NCBI GenBank assembly: GCA_013388455.1
Contig: JACAFF010000039.1
Location: forward strand, 32,282 to 96,281
DNA length: 64,000 nucleotides
Reading direction: 5' to 3'
DNA from: Nitrospirota bacterium
GTDB taxonomy: Bacteria; Nitrospirota; Thermodesulfovibrionia; Thermodesulfovibrionales; SM23-35
This document shows positions 52,028-61,466 of the stretch, piece by piece. Numbering within the stretch: position 1 is the stretch's first letter; every line of letters begins with the position of its first letter. The position numbers and the translations under genes were made by a program. A model generated the notes under the pieces. The model was not told the origin of the DNA, did not search any database, and saw nothing but the letters and a program-made list of their open reading frames with translations.

Positions 52028-54220
52028 TTAATACCACATCATTGCCTCAAAGTCAGGAGTAGGTACTTTTATGGAAATATATCCTCTGAATGGACATCTC
52101 TCAATTTCTTCACTATTTTTCAATACAGTGATTGACATTTGTATTTCATCTTTCTCAGCAACTTTAAGTTCCCTGAAGGGAAGAGCTATTTCAAGGATAT
52201 CATTTGCGGAGATCTCCTGTATGTCTTTTATCTTATCCCATTGTTCATTAAATTTTTCATAAAGTTCTGCTTTTAAATCAGGCTTGAGAGAGATTGTGAT
52301 TTTAAGTAATAAGGGCTTATCAATTACAATATTTAATCTTATATCATGAGATAGATTAGAAAAGGGAATAGCAGGGTCTATTCGCAGATAAAGATTATCC
52401 TTGTTAAAGCCATAATAAATTTCTGAAAGAATACTCTCTGTCCTGTGCATACTACCGCCAGATTTTTTGACTTCCATATAAGCACCCTGATACCATTCAT
52501 AATAACTCGTTACAAAGCCGTCAATTTTCGGTTCAATGAACCCCCTGATGTTGACTTTTGGAGATACACACCGGTCTTCTTTAATCACAGGAACAAATAA
52601 AAATCCAGGAATATCTTTGCCCATTTCTTTATAAACCTTCATAAGATTAAACCTGAAGAGTTCGTCAAAATCTTTCTGTGTATCTGTTGTATGTTCATCT
52701 CCATACCACCAGTTCCAGTCACTTCCCTCTGCAATGTATATACATTTCCATGCCTGTGAAATATCCCTTTCAGGATTTAATTTCTGAAATATATCGAGTT
52801 CCTCTCTTGTTTCAGTAAGATAATCCCATGCTGTATTATCCTCATCGTGGCCCAACCATATAGAGAAATTAGCATTTATCCATGACCCTGCATGAAGCTT
52901 TGATAAATTAGACCCTTTATCAACTGTAGTGATATATTCTGAAATTGTTACTGTCTTTAATCTATCTTCCTTCGACAAACCTTCATAGAGATACATGAGA
53001 AAATCGTGTCCGTCATTTTTATAATATTCCCATGCATTTTCACCATCGAGTATAATTGGAACCAGATGAGGTTTACCTTTTGGGGTTGATTGATGGATGT
53101 GAATAAGTTTTTTTATAAAATCATCAGCGGCATGTTTTGCATCCCATTTAGAATATACAAATCCAATAAGATCAGAAAGTATGTGATCTCTAAATATAAT
53201 TGAAACATTCTCAAATACATAAGGTCTATATAAGATTTCCGGTTTTCTGATATTCCCAGATGAATCTCTTATTTTTTCCCCCAGAGAATTAGCGAGGATA
53301 TCTTCATCTGTAGCAATCCATAATAGACCTTCCGTGGATATAATGCGCAAAACATCTTCACTGACTGATCCTTCTGATGGCCACATACCATATGGTTGAT
53401 ATCCAAAAATATTTTTAAAATACTCCAGCCCCATTCTGATCTGTTTTTGAGCATCTTCTGGATGTGAAAATCTTTTTTTGGGAAGACGGACATCAGGCAT
53501 TGCTATCTTTGCAGAATTTGTATCGCAAAGTAAAGGAAGGATTGGATGGTAAAAAGGTGATAATGAGATTTCAATCTGTCCTTTTTGGGCTATCTCACGA
53601 TACCGGGGTATAATTTTCTTAATTATTGAGATCTGTTTAGATATGAGTGTCTGTTTATCATCTTCTGTAAAATCTCTTCCTTTCTCAATGAGCATTGAAA
53701 AAAATTCGTCTTTTCCCCTGAAAAGAGGGTCTATCCAGCATAAATTGAAAAGCACCTGAAGATCAAGAAAATCGTTGTTATTAAAATATCTTGCAATACT
53801 GATGAGATCATTCTTTGATGGATGAAATCCTCTCTTTGTAAGTAATTCATAATACCTTGGAAATGGTTTTATCATGTTTTCCCAATGTGCAAGAAAAAAG
53901 TTCTCAAGTATAAATAACTTTTCGTTATCGTCGAGTTCAGATGCCTTTTTCTGTGTCAATATTAGAAAATTGTCTACAGCCTTATTTTCTATATAATCAT
54001 TAATTTGTTCGAGAAGGGAAGGTGTTAAATTAAATGTTTGTTTTATATCCTGAAATTCGCAGAGTATTTCCAACATATCAAGATAGTCTTTAGTGCCATG
54101 AAGGCGTACCCATGGAAGTCTGTAAACTCCACTAAGTGGATCTTTGTAAAATGGTTGATGCATATGCCACAGAAAGGAGATATACAGTGGTTTATCGGTC
54201 ATACTGGAAGATATACTCAT
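52028..54220 (-). CDS. Glycoside hydrolase family 57 protein
   Basis: Large alpha-glucan enzyme candidate (amylase/glucanotransferase/branching type). The N-terminal motif LWHMHQPFYKDP is the first GH57 conserved region; GMWPSEGSVSEDVL and the catalytic-type LDGENAWEYYKNDGHDF follow, then HAGSWINANFSIWLGHDEDNTAWDY. A C-terminal beta-rich domain (about residues 545-730) ends PTPDFEAMMWY. It overlaps ftsB by 29 nt. 730 aa; no signal peptide, so cytoplasmic, consistent with glycogen or storage-glucan use. Exact reaction not determined. Confidence 0.87.
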   Translation of the reverse strand: MSISSSMTDKPLYISFLWHMHQPFYKDPLSGVYRLPWVRLHGTKDYLDMLEILCEFQDIKQTFNLTPSLLEQINDYIENKAVDNFLILTQKKASELDDNEKLFILENFFLAHWENMIKPFPRYYELLTKRGFHPSKNDLISIARYFNNNDFLDLQVLFNLCWIDPLFRGKDEFFSMLIEKGRDFTEDDKQTLISKQISIIKKIIPRYREIAQKGQIEISLSPFYHPILPLLCDTNSAKIAMPDVRLPKKRFSHPEDAQKQIRMGLEYFKNIFGYQPYGMWPSEGSVSEDVLRIISTEGLLWIATDEDILANSLGEKIRDSSGNIRKPEILYRPYVFENVSIIFRDHILSDLIGFVYSKWDAKHAADDFIKKLIHIHQSTPKGKPHLVPIILDGENAWEYYKNDGHDFLMYLYEGLSKEDRLKTVTISEYITTVDKGSNLSKLHAGSWINANFSIWLGHDEDNTAWDYLTETREELDIFQKLNPERDISQAWKCIYIAEGSDWNWWYGDEHTTDTQKDFDELFRFNLMKVYKEMGKDIPGFLFVPVIKEDRCVSPKVNIRGFIEPKIDGFVTSYYEWYQGAYMEVKKSGGSMHRTESILSEIYYGFNKDNLYLRIDPAIPFSNLSHDIRLNIVIDKPLLLKITISLKPDLKAELYEKFNEQWDKIKDIQEISANDILEIALPFRELKVAEKDEIQMSITVLKNSEEIERCPFRGYISIKVPTPDFEAMMWY

Positions 54221-54521
54221 CCGGTTTTGCTAAACCATATTCCTCTCTGGCATATTTTTCTATATAAAAAGGATCTTCTTTAAACAATTTAATTTGAGTT
54301 CTGAATTCCTTATTTTCAAGTTCGATTTTCTTTATCTCGTCGGATAATTGACTCTGCTTTTTCAATAATTCTTTATATCTAAGCATTCCCATGTCTCCAA
54401 AAAATAAGTTAAGAAAAAGATAAAGAAAACTTAGGAAAATAATGGTGTAAAAGACAAGCCTCTTCTTTTTTCTCTCAGAGGCTACCTGTTTTCTTAAACG
54501 ATTAATCGGTGTTGCCATCAC
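54192..54521 (-). CDS. ftsB: Septum formation initiator, FtsB/DivIC family
   Basis: 109-aa bitopic division protein: short basic cytoplasmic N-terminus, one membrane helix (RLVFYTIIFLSFLYLFLNLFF, about residues 21-41), a coiled coil (LLKKQSQLSDEIKKIELENKEFRTQI) and the typical DPFYIEKYAREEYGLAKPDE end. It normally bridges FtsL and FtsQ in the divisome. Its 3' end overlaps the GH57 gene. Confidence 0.87.
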   Translation of the reverse strand: MMATPINRLRKQVASERKKKRLVFYTIIFLSFLYLFLNLFFGDMGMLRYKELLKKQSQLSDEIKKIELENKEFRTQIKLFKEDPFYIEKYAREEYGLAKPDEYIFQYDR

Positions 54522-54541
54522 TATACATTATAAAATTATTT

Positions 54542-55912
54542 CTATTTGTGCAAATATTTGTTTAATAATTCTTCAGCTCTTTGAATATCCAGTGGCTTAT
54601 CAATTAATTCAGCTCTTTTAGATATGTGCTGAAGTGTTGCCTCTAAAAATATCTTAAAGTTGTGAATCTTTTCAAGCATTTTATTATCAGATAAATTAGT
54701 CGATAAGAAAAAGTCGTGGAAAAAGTTTGCAAATTCGTCATAGTCGTCATATCTGAGCAATTTAAATGTGAAGCTTTCAAAATAATGCATAAAATCTTTT
54801 GTTGATTCAAGAATTAATGGAAAATCTCCTGAAAGACTTTGAGTGGATTCTAAACGTGATAATAAACTCCTTAGAACATAGATATCTTCCCTTAATTTTA
54901 GAGATTGAGCAAGTTTGGTAGAAAAACTCTCAAATATTTCTTGACCTTGAATTGAGGAATCCAAAGCTTGAGAAATCTGGACGATACACTGTTCTATTAG
55001 ATTCTTCAGAATGCCATGACTATTTTCAATCCTTCCTATGAATTGCTGTGGGGCCTTTTTACGAAAGATTTCCTTCAATTCCTGCAGATATACCCTTTTA
55101 GTCTCCATTGAAAACTGATATGAAATTGATTGTAGGATAGATTGCAGTTTTTTGTCTTTTATAAAATTCAGAATATTATTCAAAAATTTATGAAATGTAT
55201 TTAATTCAGAACGTAACATAATTAATAATACAGAGGAATAGTCCATAGATATTGAATGTTGACTTTTTGTATCGATAAGGCTTAAATACTTCAGAAACCG
55301 AAATAATGAGAGATAAACCATTGAAATATATTTTTTAGTTTCAGAGTTCTGTATGGACTTGACAATTTTTGATATTTTTTTATTTTCTATTCTGTCAAAA
55401 TCTTTATAAATTTTTTTTCTGAAAGGATTGAAAAATAAACTTCCCCTTATCTGCCTGCCAATCAGTTCTCCTATATTTTTAAAGCTTATATAGGATACTT
55501 TATCTGACCTAAGAATATCAGTGATTATTCCTTTGATATTTATGAGTGAATCATATAATAGGTATAGTCCTTTTTCAAAGGTATCTTGTTTATATAATTC
55601 TTCTTTTAGAACATCTCTCGAATAATCAGTAAGAAATTTTGATTCAGCAAATTTCAAAAACCAATAAGAATTTCTTTTCGCTTCAGGAATGACTGTTTCT
55701 ATGATATTAAGTATCCTTAAAATTATATTTCTTGCCGCAGTAAGCTCTTCGTAAAAATTTCTGTTCGAAAGATCATCCTGTGAAATAGGATGATTTTCAA
55801 TAGAGAAGAATCTGTCGAGTGCTCTCAGGAGGGCGTAAAGCTCAAAGAAGTTTTCTTTCCAGAATTCTAACGAAGTATGTTCACTTATATTCAGGCTTTT
55901 ATTTTCAATCAT
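54542..55912 (-). CDS. Unrecognised 456-aa helical protein
   Basis: I do not recognise this family. The sequence is rich in Leu, Ile, Phe, Ser and Lys and predicted almost wholly alpha-helical, with no signal peptide, membrane segment, zinc motif or nucleotide-binding site. Weak amphipathic periodicity (for example residues 205-300 and 330-420) suggests helical bundles. The start ATG overlaps the lpdA stop (ATGA), and gcvH overlaps lpdA the same way, so it is co-translated with glycine cleavage/lipoyl components, and ftsB follows 20 nt downstream. A structural or regulatory role is all that can be suggested. Confidence 0.75.
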   Translation of the reverse strand: MIENKSLNISEHTSLEFWKENFFELYALLRALDRFFSIENHPISQDDLSNRNFYEELTAARNIILRILNIIETVIPEAKRNSYWFLKFAESKFLTDYSRDVLKEELYKQDTFEKGLYLLYDSLINIKGIITDILRSDKVSYISFKNIGELIGRQIRGSLFFNPFRKKIYKDFDRIENKKISKIVKSIQNSETKKYISMVYLSLFRFLKYLSLIDTKSQHSISMDYSSVLLIMLRSELNTFHKFLNNILNFIKDKKLQSILQSISYQFSMETKRVYLQELKEIFRKKAPQQFIGRIENSHGILKNLIEQCIVQISQALDSSIQGQEIFESFSTKLAQSLKLREDIYVLRSLLSRLESTQSLSGDFPLILESTKDFMHYFESFTFKLLRYDDYDEFANFFHDFFLSTNLSDNKMLEKIHNFKIFLEATLQHISKRAELIDKPLDIQRAEELLNKYLHK

Positions 55913-57294
55913 TGTTTTTTCATATGTATAGCTTTATGATCAGCATCTTGTGCAGCTTCCATCAGTCCTTCTGAAAGAGTAGGGTGTGCATGTATAGTTT
56001 CAGCTATATCTTTTGTTTTAAGTCCTTTGTTTATAGCCAGTACTGCTTCATGAATGAGTTCAGTGGCATATGGTCCTATAATATGAACTCCTAATATTTT
56101 ATCTGATTTCTTTTCAGAAATAATTTTAACAAATCCTTCAATCTCTCGGATAGTATGTGCTTTAGCAATAGCTCTGAATTCAAAATAACCAATATTGATT
56201 TTTATCCCTTTTTCCTCTGTTTGTTGCTCCCTGATTCCAACTGAAGCTATCTCTGGATGCGTATATATTGCTGATGGAACAGCACTGTAATCTATATTTT
56301 TATTTAAACCTGATATATTTTCTGCTGCAACAATCCCTTCCTTTGAAGCAACATGTGCATACATCGGTTCGCCTATAACATCACCAACTGCGTATATATT
56401 TTCTATGTTGGTCTCCATCTTTTGATTTACAATAATTTCACCTCTGCTGCCAATATTTACTCCTATTCGTTCAATGCCTATATTATTGCTGTTGAATGAT
56501 CTACCAACGGCTACAAGTACCTTTTCTGCGACTTCTTTCTTGCCGTTTGAAAGGATTACATGGACATATTCATTAAGCAAATCAATTTTTTCGGCTTTTG
56601 TATTTAAATAAAGGTTTATACGTTTTTTCTTAAGCTCTCTCGCAAAAAGATTTGATATATCGATATCTTCTGTTGATAGAACCCGTGGTAGCATCTCAAC
56701 AATTGATACTTCTGCCCCAAGTTCTTTATATATACATGCAAATTCGCAACCAATAATACCAGCACCAATAATTATAAGTTTTTTAGGAATCTCGGAAAGA
56801 TTCAGAGCTTCATTACTCGAAATTATTTTCTTTCCATCAAAAGGGATATCTGGTAATTCATATGGGCGTGACCCTGTAGCAATAATTATTTTTTCAGTTT
56901 CTATAGTTTCTTCTGAAGCATCAGGAAAATTAATCCGAATTTTTTGTGGTGAAATGAGGATCCCGCTTCCTTTTTTAAGAGTTATTCCCCAACTTTTGAA
57001 TAAATTTCTGATACCATTTATTTGTGTGTTGACGATTTTATTTTTTCTTTCGATTATTTTAGATAAATTCGGTACAATCTTACCGTGAAGTTCTAATCCA
57101 TATTCTTCTAACCTGTGTGTTTTAGATAATAAATCTGTTGATGCAACAAATGATTTAGTCGGAACACAGCCCAAGTTGAGACATGTCCCACCAACCTCTT
57201 TCTCCTCTATAATAGTAACATTCGCTCCGAGTTGTGCAGCACGTATTGCAGCAACATACCCTCCAGGCCCTGCACCGATAATAGTTAATTTCAT
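55909..57294 (-). CDS. lpdA: Dihydrolipoyl dehydrogenase
   Basis: FAD disulfide reductase that reoxidises lipoyl groups. FAD-binding GAGPGGYVAAIRAAQLG at the N-terminus, redox-active disulfide in GGTCLNLGCVPTKS near residue 38-43, NAD-binding IIGAGIIGCEFA near 175 and the catalytic HAHPTLSEGLMEA near 438. 461 aa. Its ATG overlaps the gcvH stop, so it most likely serves the glycine cleavage system or its reverse. Confidence 0.95.
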   Translation of the reverse strand: MKLTIIGAGPGGYVAAIRAAQLGANVTIIEEKEVGGTCLNLGCVPTKSFVASTDLLSKTHRLEEYGLELHGKIVPNLSKIIERKNKIVNTQINGIRNLFKSWGITLKKGSGILISPQKIRINFPDASEETIETEKIIIATGSRPYELPDIPFDGKKIISSNEALNLSEIPKKLIIIGAGIIGCEFACIYKELGAEVSIVEMLPRVLSTEDIDISNLFARELKKKRINLYLNTKAEKIDLLNEYVHVILSNGKKEVAEKVLVAVGRSFNSNNIGIERIGVNIGSRGEIIVNQKMETNIENIYAVGDVIGEPMYAHVASKEGIVAAENISGLNKNIDYSAVPSAIYTHPEIASVGIREQQTEEKGIKINIGYFEFRAIAKAHTIREIEGFVKIISEKKSDKILGVHIIGPYATELIHEAVLAINKGLKTKDIAETIHAHPTLSEGLMEAAQDADHKAIHMKKQ

Positions 57295-57677
57295 TTTGCT
57301 TCTTCTTCAACATATTTCGTATATTCTGAATAGTCCATAAGGTCATCAATCTCTGATAAATCATCAAGTTTGATTACTGCTATCCATCCTTTACCATAAG
57401 GGTCTTCATTAATGGTTTCAGGAGATTCTGAAAGCTCTTCATTCACATCGATGACTCTCCCGCTTACCGGTGATAAAAGAGAAGAAGTAGTTTTAGTAGA
57501 TTCTATCTCTCCAAACTCACTATTTGCTTCAACATCCATATCCACTTCTGGAAGATCAATATAAACTATATCTCCTAAAGATTGTTGAGCATAATCAGTA
57601 ATTCCAATAGTTGCTTTTTTACCAGTGACTTTTACCCATGTGTGTTCTTTATGATATTTCAAATCATCTGGATTCAT
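57291..57677 (-). CDS. gcvH: Glycine cleavage system H protein
   Basis: Lipoyl carrier protein. HTWVKVTGKKATIGITDYAQQSLGDIVYIDLP and the lipoylated lysine in EIESTKTTSSLLSPVSGRVIDVN near residue 62 are diagnostic. 128 aa, normal. GGAGG ribosome site. The P and T proteins are not in the window, so use in glycine oxidation or in reductive glycine synthesis cannot be told. Confidence 0.96.
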   Translation of the reverse strand: MNPDDLKYHKEHTWVKVTGKKATIGITDYAQQSLGDIVYIDLPEVDMDVEANSEFGEIESTKTTSSLLSPVSGRVIDVNEELSESPETINEDPYGKGWIAVIKLDDLSEIDDLMDYSEYTKYVEEEAK

Positions 57678-57716
57678 CTATTCCTCCTTTAAAGTTTATA
57701 CAATTCAATTTTCTTA

Positions 57717-57740
57717 TCATAGCTATTTCTCCTTTGTCAA
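57717..57740 (-). promoter_or_regulatory. Candidate promoter for gcvH
   Basis: On the minus strand a perfect TTGACA (57740-57735) is followed after about 17-18 bp by ATAAGA/TAAGAA, some 40 bp before the gcvH ATG. The rest of the 306-bp divergent gap (57678-57983) is AT-rich; I see no gene, riboswitch or strong hairpin in it. Confidence 0.4.
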
Positions 57741-57983
57741 GAAAGTTCATATATTTATTTTTCAAGTAAAAGTCTCTTGTGAGAATATATATCTTTTTCT
57801 ATTGTCTCAACAAGCTATATCCGCACTTAATTTTTTTCACTTTTATCTCTATTTTGAAGAAAATTTAGCTGGTATTTATTTTAAGTTAATTCTACAAATT
57901 AAGGATTCAACTCTGTTAAAATGAAAAATTAGTTAGTATTAATATAAAATCGTATACAGTTAGTAAATCATAAAGAGGTAGTT

Positions 57984-58592
57984 ATGATAAACGTAAGGAT
58001 GATTTTAAGAAATGGTCTTGTATTCCCCTTATTATTAGTAACTGGTGTATGCATACTTTTTGGATGCAATACAAAAGAAACTTATAAACGAGAATTGGAA
58101 CGAAGAGGAATAGCTTACTCTGTTGAATCTTTTCATAATATAGTTGGAGCTGGATATAAAGACATGACTGAATTATTTTTAAAAGCTGGTATGAATATAA
58201 ATGCAGGAGGACCAAGTGGTGATACAGCATTAATGGTAGCTGCAGTAACCGGTAACATAGAGATGCTTAAATTCTTAATACAAAAAGGTGCAGATGTAAA
58301 TGCAAAAAATATTTATGGATATACTGCAACGATGTATACTGCATCAATTGGAAACACAGAAGTCCTTAAAATTCTTATTAAAAACAAGGCTGATATCAAT
58401 GCCAGGAATAATGACGGAGAAACAGCTTTAATGCTTGCAGCCTTAAATGATCAGATTGGGTCAGTAAAATTTCTTATAGAAGAAGGCGCTGATATTAACA
58501 TAAAAAACAATGTCGGAAAAACAGCTTTAGAATATGCTTTTTTAAATACTCAGATAGCGGACTTACTTAGGCAGGCTACAATTAACAAATAA
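57984..58592 (+). CDS. Ankyrin-repeat lipoprotein
   Basis: 202 aa. Signal peptide with lipobox LFGC (Cys about 28), then four to five ankyrin repeats from about residue 58 (GDTALMVAAVTGNIEMLKFLI, GYTATMYTASIGNTEVLKILI, GETALMLAALNDQIGSVKFLI, GKTALEYAF). Presumably a periplasmic or outer-membrane-linked protein-binding scaffold. Ribosome site AGAGGTAG. No neighbour suggests a partner; coaE follows but looks independently transcribed. Confidence 0.85.
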   Translation: MINVRMILRNGLVFPLLLVTGVCILFGCNTKETYKRELERRGIAYSVESFHNIVGAGYKDMTELFLKAGMNINAGGPSGDTALMVAAVTGNIEMLKFLIQKGADVNAKNIYGYTATMYTASIGNTEVLKILIKNKADINARNNDGETALMLAALNDQIGSVKFLIEEGADINIKNNVGKTALEYAFLNTQIADLLRQATINK

Positions 58593-58626
58593 AATATTTT
58601 TTAAAATATGATGTATTTGATTTGTG

Positions 58627-58632
58627 TATAAT
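58627..58632 (+). promoter_or_regulatory. -10 element predicting a leaderless coaE transcript
   Basis: A perfect TATAAT preceded by TGTG lies only 7 nt before the coaE ATG (58640), with no -35 match and no ribosome site. Transcription would begin at or next to the A of the start codon. Confidence 0.4.
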
Positions 58633-58639
58633 ACACCTT

Positions 58640-59254
58640 ATGCTTGTTATCGGGCTTACAGGGAACTATGGTATGGGAAAGAGTACGGTCCTTCCAATAT
58701 TTAAGAAGCTTGGAGCTTTAACTGTTGATACTGATAAGATAGTGAAGAGACTACTTACAAGAAAATTAATACTCAAAAAAATACGATCAGTTTTTGGGAA
58801 AGAGGTATTTAATGATGATGGAAGTCTGAACAGGGAAAAGATTGCAGATCTTGTTTTTACTGATGATACCATGAGGCGATACCTCGAGGATATTCTGCAT
58901 CCAGTGGTTTTTGATGAAATAGAAAGATATTTAAAAAAAAGAAAAAATAAATATCAAATCGCAATTATAGAAATACCATTACTTTTTGAGAGAGGATATC
59001 AGGACAGGTTCGATCAAACCATAGTGATCCATACAAAAGAGAATGTTGCCATTAAACGCCTTGAAAATCAAGGTATAAATCGTGAAAGAGCATTGATGAG
59101 GTTGAGGTCTCAAATTCCTATTGAATTAAAAATAGAAAAAGCTGATTATCTGATAGACAACAATGGTGCAATACAAAATACTAAAGCACAGATAAAGATA
59201 ATTTATGAAAAACTTATGAAAGAGGTTAAGAATGAATATCATCAGAGGACTTGA
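58640..59254 (+). CDS. coaE: Dephospho-CoA kinase
   Basis: Last step of coenzyme A synthesis. P-loop GLTGNYGMGKST at the N-terminus (GKST typical; NYG replaces the usual GIGSGK-like spacing), DTDKIVKRLL, LEDILHPVV and EIPLLFERGYQDRFDQTIVIH. I choose ATG 58640 because the kinase core starts here; the TTG at 58622 lies in the putative promoter. 204 aa. It overlaps ribF by 23 nt. Confidence 0.92.
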   Translation: MLVIGLTGNYGMGKSTVLPIFKKLGALTVDTDKIVKRLLTRKLILKKIRSVFGKEVFNDDGSLNREKIADLVFTDDTMRRYLEDILHPVVFDEIERYLKKRKNKYQIAIIEIPLLFERGYQDRFDQTIVIHTKENVAIKRLENQGINRERALMRLRSQIPIELKIEKADYLIDNNGAIQNTKAQIKIIYEKLMKEVKNEYHQRT

Positions 59255-60188
59255 GAATTTCAAATTACGATATCCAAATACAATTCTAACTATTGGAAAC
59301 TTCGATGGACTTCATCTCGGACACCAGAAAATATTATCAACCGTTGTTGAGAGGGCCAAAGAAATAAAAGGAACTTCAATAGTTATGACATTCGATCCTC
59401 ATCCTATAAAAGTTTTAGCACCTGAAAGGGATCTAAAATTGTTGATGACCTTTGATGAAAAGGTGAGGCTGATAGAGAAAGCGGGGATAGATGTCCTTTT
59501 CTGCATAACTTTTAATAGAGAATTTGCCAATCTATTACCTGATGAGTTTATTAATCGTATTTTACTCGAAAGGATTGGAGCAAAAGAAGTTATTGTAGGA
59601 TCGAATTATACCTTTGGTAAAAATAGAAAGGGCACTATTGAGTTACTTAGAAGGCGAGGGAAAAAATATGGTTTTTCAGTAAAAGTCATAAGAAGTGTAA
59701 AGAGGAACAATTTGGTTGTTAGTAGCAGTACAATCAGAAATCTTTTGATTAGAGGTGCTGTACTTGAAACTTCCAAATTTCTTGGAAGAGCTTACTCTGT
59801 AGAGGGAACTGTCATAAAGGGTAAAGGAAGGGGCAGCAGCTTGATGCATATACCAACAGCCAATATTACAACACCGGTTGAGATTACACCAAGGGAAGGT
59901 GTTTACGCAGTAAGAGTTGGACTTAAAGGAAAAATATATGAAGGTGTTGCAAATATTGGAAAAAATCCAACATTTGGAAATGGTCAAAGAAGTTATGAGG
60001 TGCATATATTGAATTTTTCCGGAAATATTCTAAAAGAAAAGATACGTATATATTTCATAGATAGGATTCGCAGCGAGAGGTGTTTCCCTGATGTGGATAG
60101 TCTGGAGGAACAGATAAGACAGGACATTGAAAAGGCTAAATACATTTTGCAAACAAAATATGCCAAATTATTGATAGAAGATACTTAA
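59232..60188 (+). CDS. ribF: Bifunctional riboflavin kinase/FAD synthetase
   Basis: Makes FMN and FAD. The adenylyltransferase half has ILTIGNFDGLHLGHQKIL near residue 15 and the SSSTIRNLLIRG motif near 159. The kinase half has GKGRGSSLMHIPTANI near 198 and ANIGKNPTFGNGQRSYEVHI near 237. 318 aa. Supports the flavoenzymes seen here (EtfAB, LpdA). Confidence 0.95.
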   Translation: MNIIRGLENFKLRYPNTILTIGNFDGLHLGHQKILSTVVERAKEIKGTSIVMTFDPHPIKVLAPERDLKLLMTFDEKVRLIEKAGIDVLFCITFNREFANLLPDEFINRILLERIGAKEVIVGSNYTFGKNRKGTIELLRRRGKKYGFSVKVIRSVKRNNLVVSSSTIRNLLIRGAVLETSKFLGRAYSVEGTVIKGKGRGSSLMHIPTANITTPVEITPREGVYAVRVGLKGKIYEGVANIGKNPTFGNGQRSYEVHILNFSGNILKEKIRIYFIDRIRSERCFPDVDSLEEQIRQDIEKAKYILQTKYAKLLIEDT

Positions 60189-60281
60189 AAATATTTCCTA
60201 TCGCCTGACACGAGAGATAATGGCTATTGCTAAAAATAAACTGATTAGATATAATATATATTTATAATAAAGGAGGTTAAA

Positions 60282-60500
60282 TTGAAGGAAGGAATTCACC
60301 CATCTTATGTTGAGGCTAAAGTTGTTTGTGCTTGTGGTGAAACATTCATAACAAGGTCTACGAAGCAAAATATTCGAGTAGATATTTGTTCAAAATGTCA
60401 TCCTTTCTTTACCGGTAAACAGAAAATTGTAGATGCCGAGGGAAGGGTGGAGAAGTTTAAAAAGAAATACTCACGATCACAATCTGCTTCTGAGAAGTAG
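60282..60500 (+). CDS. rpmE: Large ribosomal subunit protein bL31 (zinc-binding form)
   Basis: 72-aa ribosomal protein with [22 protein letters not shown] and [13 protein letters not shown]; the cysteines make the zinc-binding (C+) type. TTG start, 6 nt after AGGAGG, is the only codon consistent with the family N-terminus. It precedes DUF1385 and prfA, a common order. Confidence 0.93.
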   Translation: MKEGIHPSYVEAKVVCACGETFITRSTKQNIRVDICSKCHPFFTGKQKIVDAEGRVEKFKKKYSRSQSASEK

Positions 60501-60511
60501 ATAGACAAACT

Positions 60512-60558
60512 TTAAAAAGTCGTTGGTCAGGTCCTTATGGCTAACGGCTTTTTTTTGG
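60512..60558 (+). terminator. Rho-independent terminator after rpmE
   Basis: AAAAAGTCGTT pairs with AACGGCTTTTT (one G-T wobble) and the right arm continues into eight T residues. It lies 11 bp past the rpmE stop and covers the first codons of the longest possible DUF1385 frame, which argues for a later start of that gene. Confidence 0.75.
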
Positions 60559-60566
60559 ATATTCAG

Positions 60567-61466
60567 ATGTTGATGCAAAAATTTCACATGAAAAATATAG
60601 GTGGGCAAGCAGTTATAGAAGGTGTTATGATGAAGGGATTGAAAGGATGGACTGTTGCTGTTAGAGGTCCTAATGGAGAAATTTTTATTAAAAGGGAACA
60701 GCTTTCAAAATTACCAAAGATTTTTAAATTACCCATCATTCGTGGATTTATTGCACTTTTTCAAGCCCTTTTTATTGGTATTAAAGCTTTAGAATTTTCT
60801 GCAAGCAAAGCATATGAGGAGGGTGAAGGAAAGACACTTAATCCTCTATCTATAGTTTTGACTATAGGAGTATCAATTTTGCTTGGTGTTGTTCTCTTCA
60901 TATTGCTACCTCTTTATGTTACAAAGCTTTTAGGGATTATTTTTATCCCAGTTGCCAGAAGTTCTCTTGTTTTCAATGTTGTAGATGGCATAATCAGAAT
61001 AATTTTCTTCCTTCTATATATAGTTTCGATCGGCATATGGAAAGAAATGCGGCGTATTTTTGAGTATCATGGTGCTGAGCATAAGGTAATTCATGCTTAT
61101 GAAGAGGGCAAGGATTTAACAGTGAATAATATCAAAAATAACAGCCCACTTCATCCACGTTGTGGCACAAGTTTTCTGCTCATCGTTATGGTTATCAGTA
61201 TCTTTACATTCTCTTTTATTCCTCAGGAATGGTCTTTTTTTTATAAATTTTTATCAAGAATTATACTTATTCCTTTGATTGCAGGTATTTCATATGAATT
61301 CTTAAAAATCTCATTCAGAATGAAAAATAACATGATCATCCATATGATGATACAACCTGGTCTTTTATTACAGAAATTGACAACCAGAGAGCCTGATAAT
61401 GAACAGATAGAAGTAGCGATCAGAGCTCTTGAAGAAGTTTTAAAAATAGAGGAAATAAATGCTTGA
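60567..61466 (+). CDS. DUF1385 membrane protein (YqhQ-like)
   Basis: Multi-pass membrane protein of unknown function. Conserved opening [15 protein letters not shown], about four hydrophobic helices (residues 85-175, 210-250) and [14 protein letters not shown] near 170 with [13 protein letters not shown], typical of the family and suggestive of metal binding. The start is uncertain: ATG 60567, 60573 and 60588 are all in frame, but 60537 lies in the rpmE terminator. Followed directly by prfA, a linkage common in Thermotogae, Firmicutes and others, for reasons that are not known. Confidence 0.85.
   Translation: MLMQKFHMKNIGGQAVIEGVMMKGLKGWTVAVRGPNGEIFIKREQLSKLPKIFKLPIIRGFIALFQALFIGIKALEFSASKAYEEGEGKTLNPLSIVLTIGVSILLGVVLFILLPLYVTKLLGIIFIPVARSSLVFNVVDGIIRIIFFLLYIVSIGIWKEMRRIFEYHGAEHKVIHAYEEGKDLTVNNIKNNSPLHPRCGTSFLLIVMVISIFTFSFIPQEWSFFYKFLSRIILIPLIAGISYEFLKISFRMKNNMIIHMMIQPGLLLQKLTTREPDNEQIEVAIRALEEVLKIEEINA

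Noticed and set aside
60537..60566. Longer N-terminus of the DUF1385 protein
   Set aside because: It overlaps the rho-independent terminator after rpmE and is not conserved.
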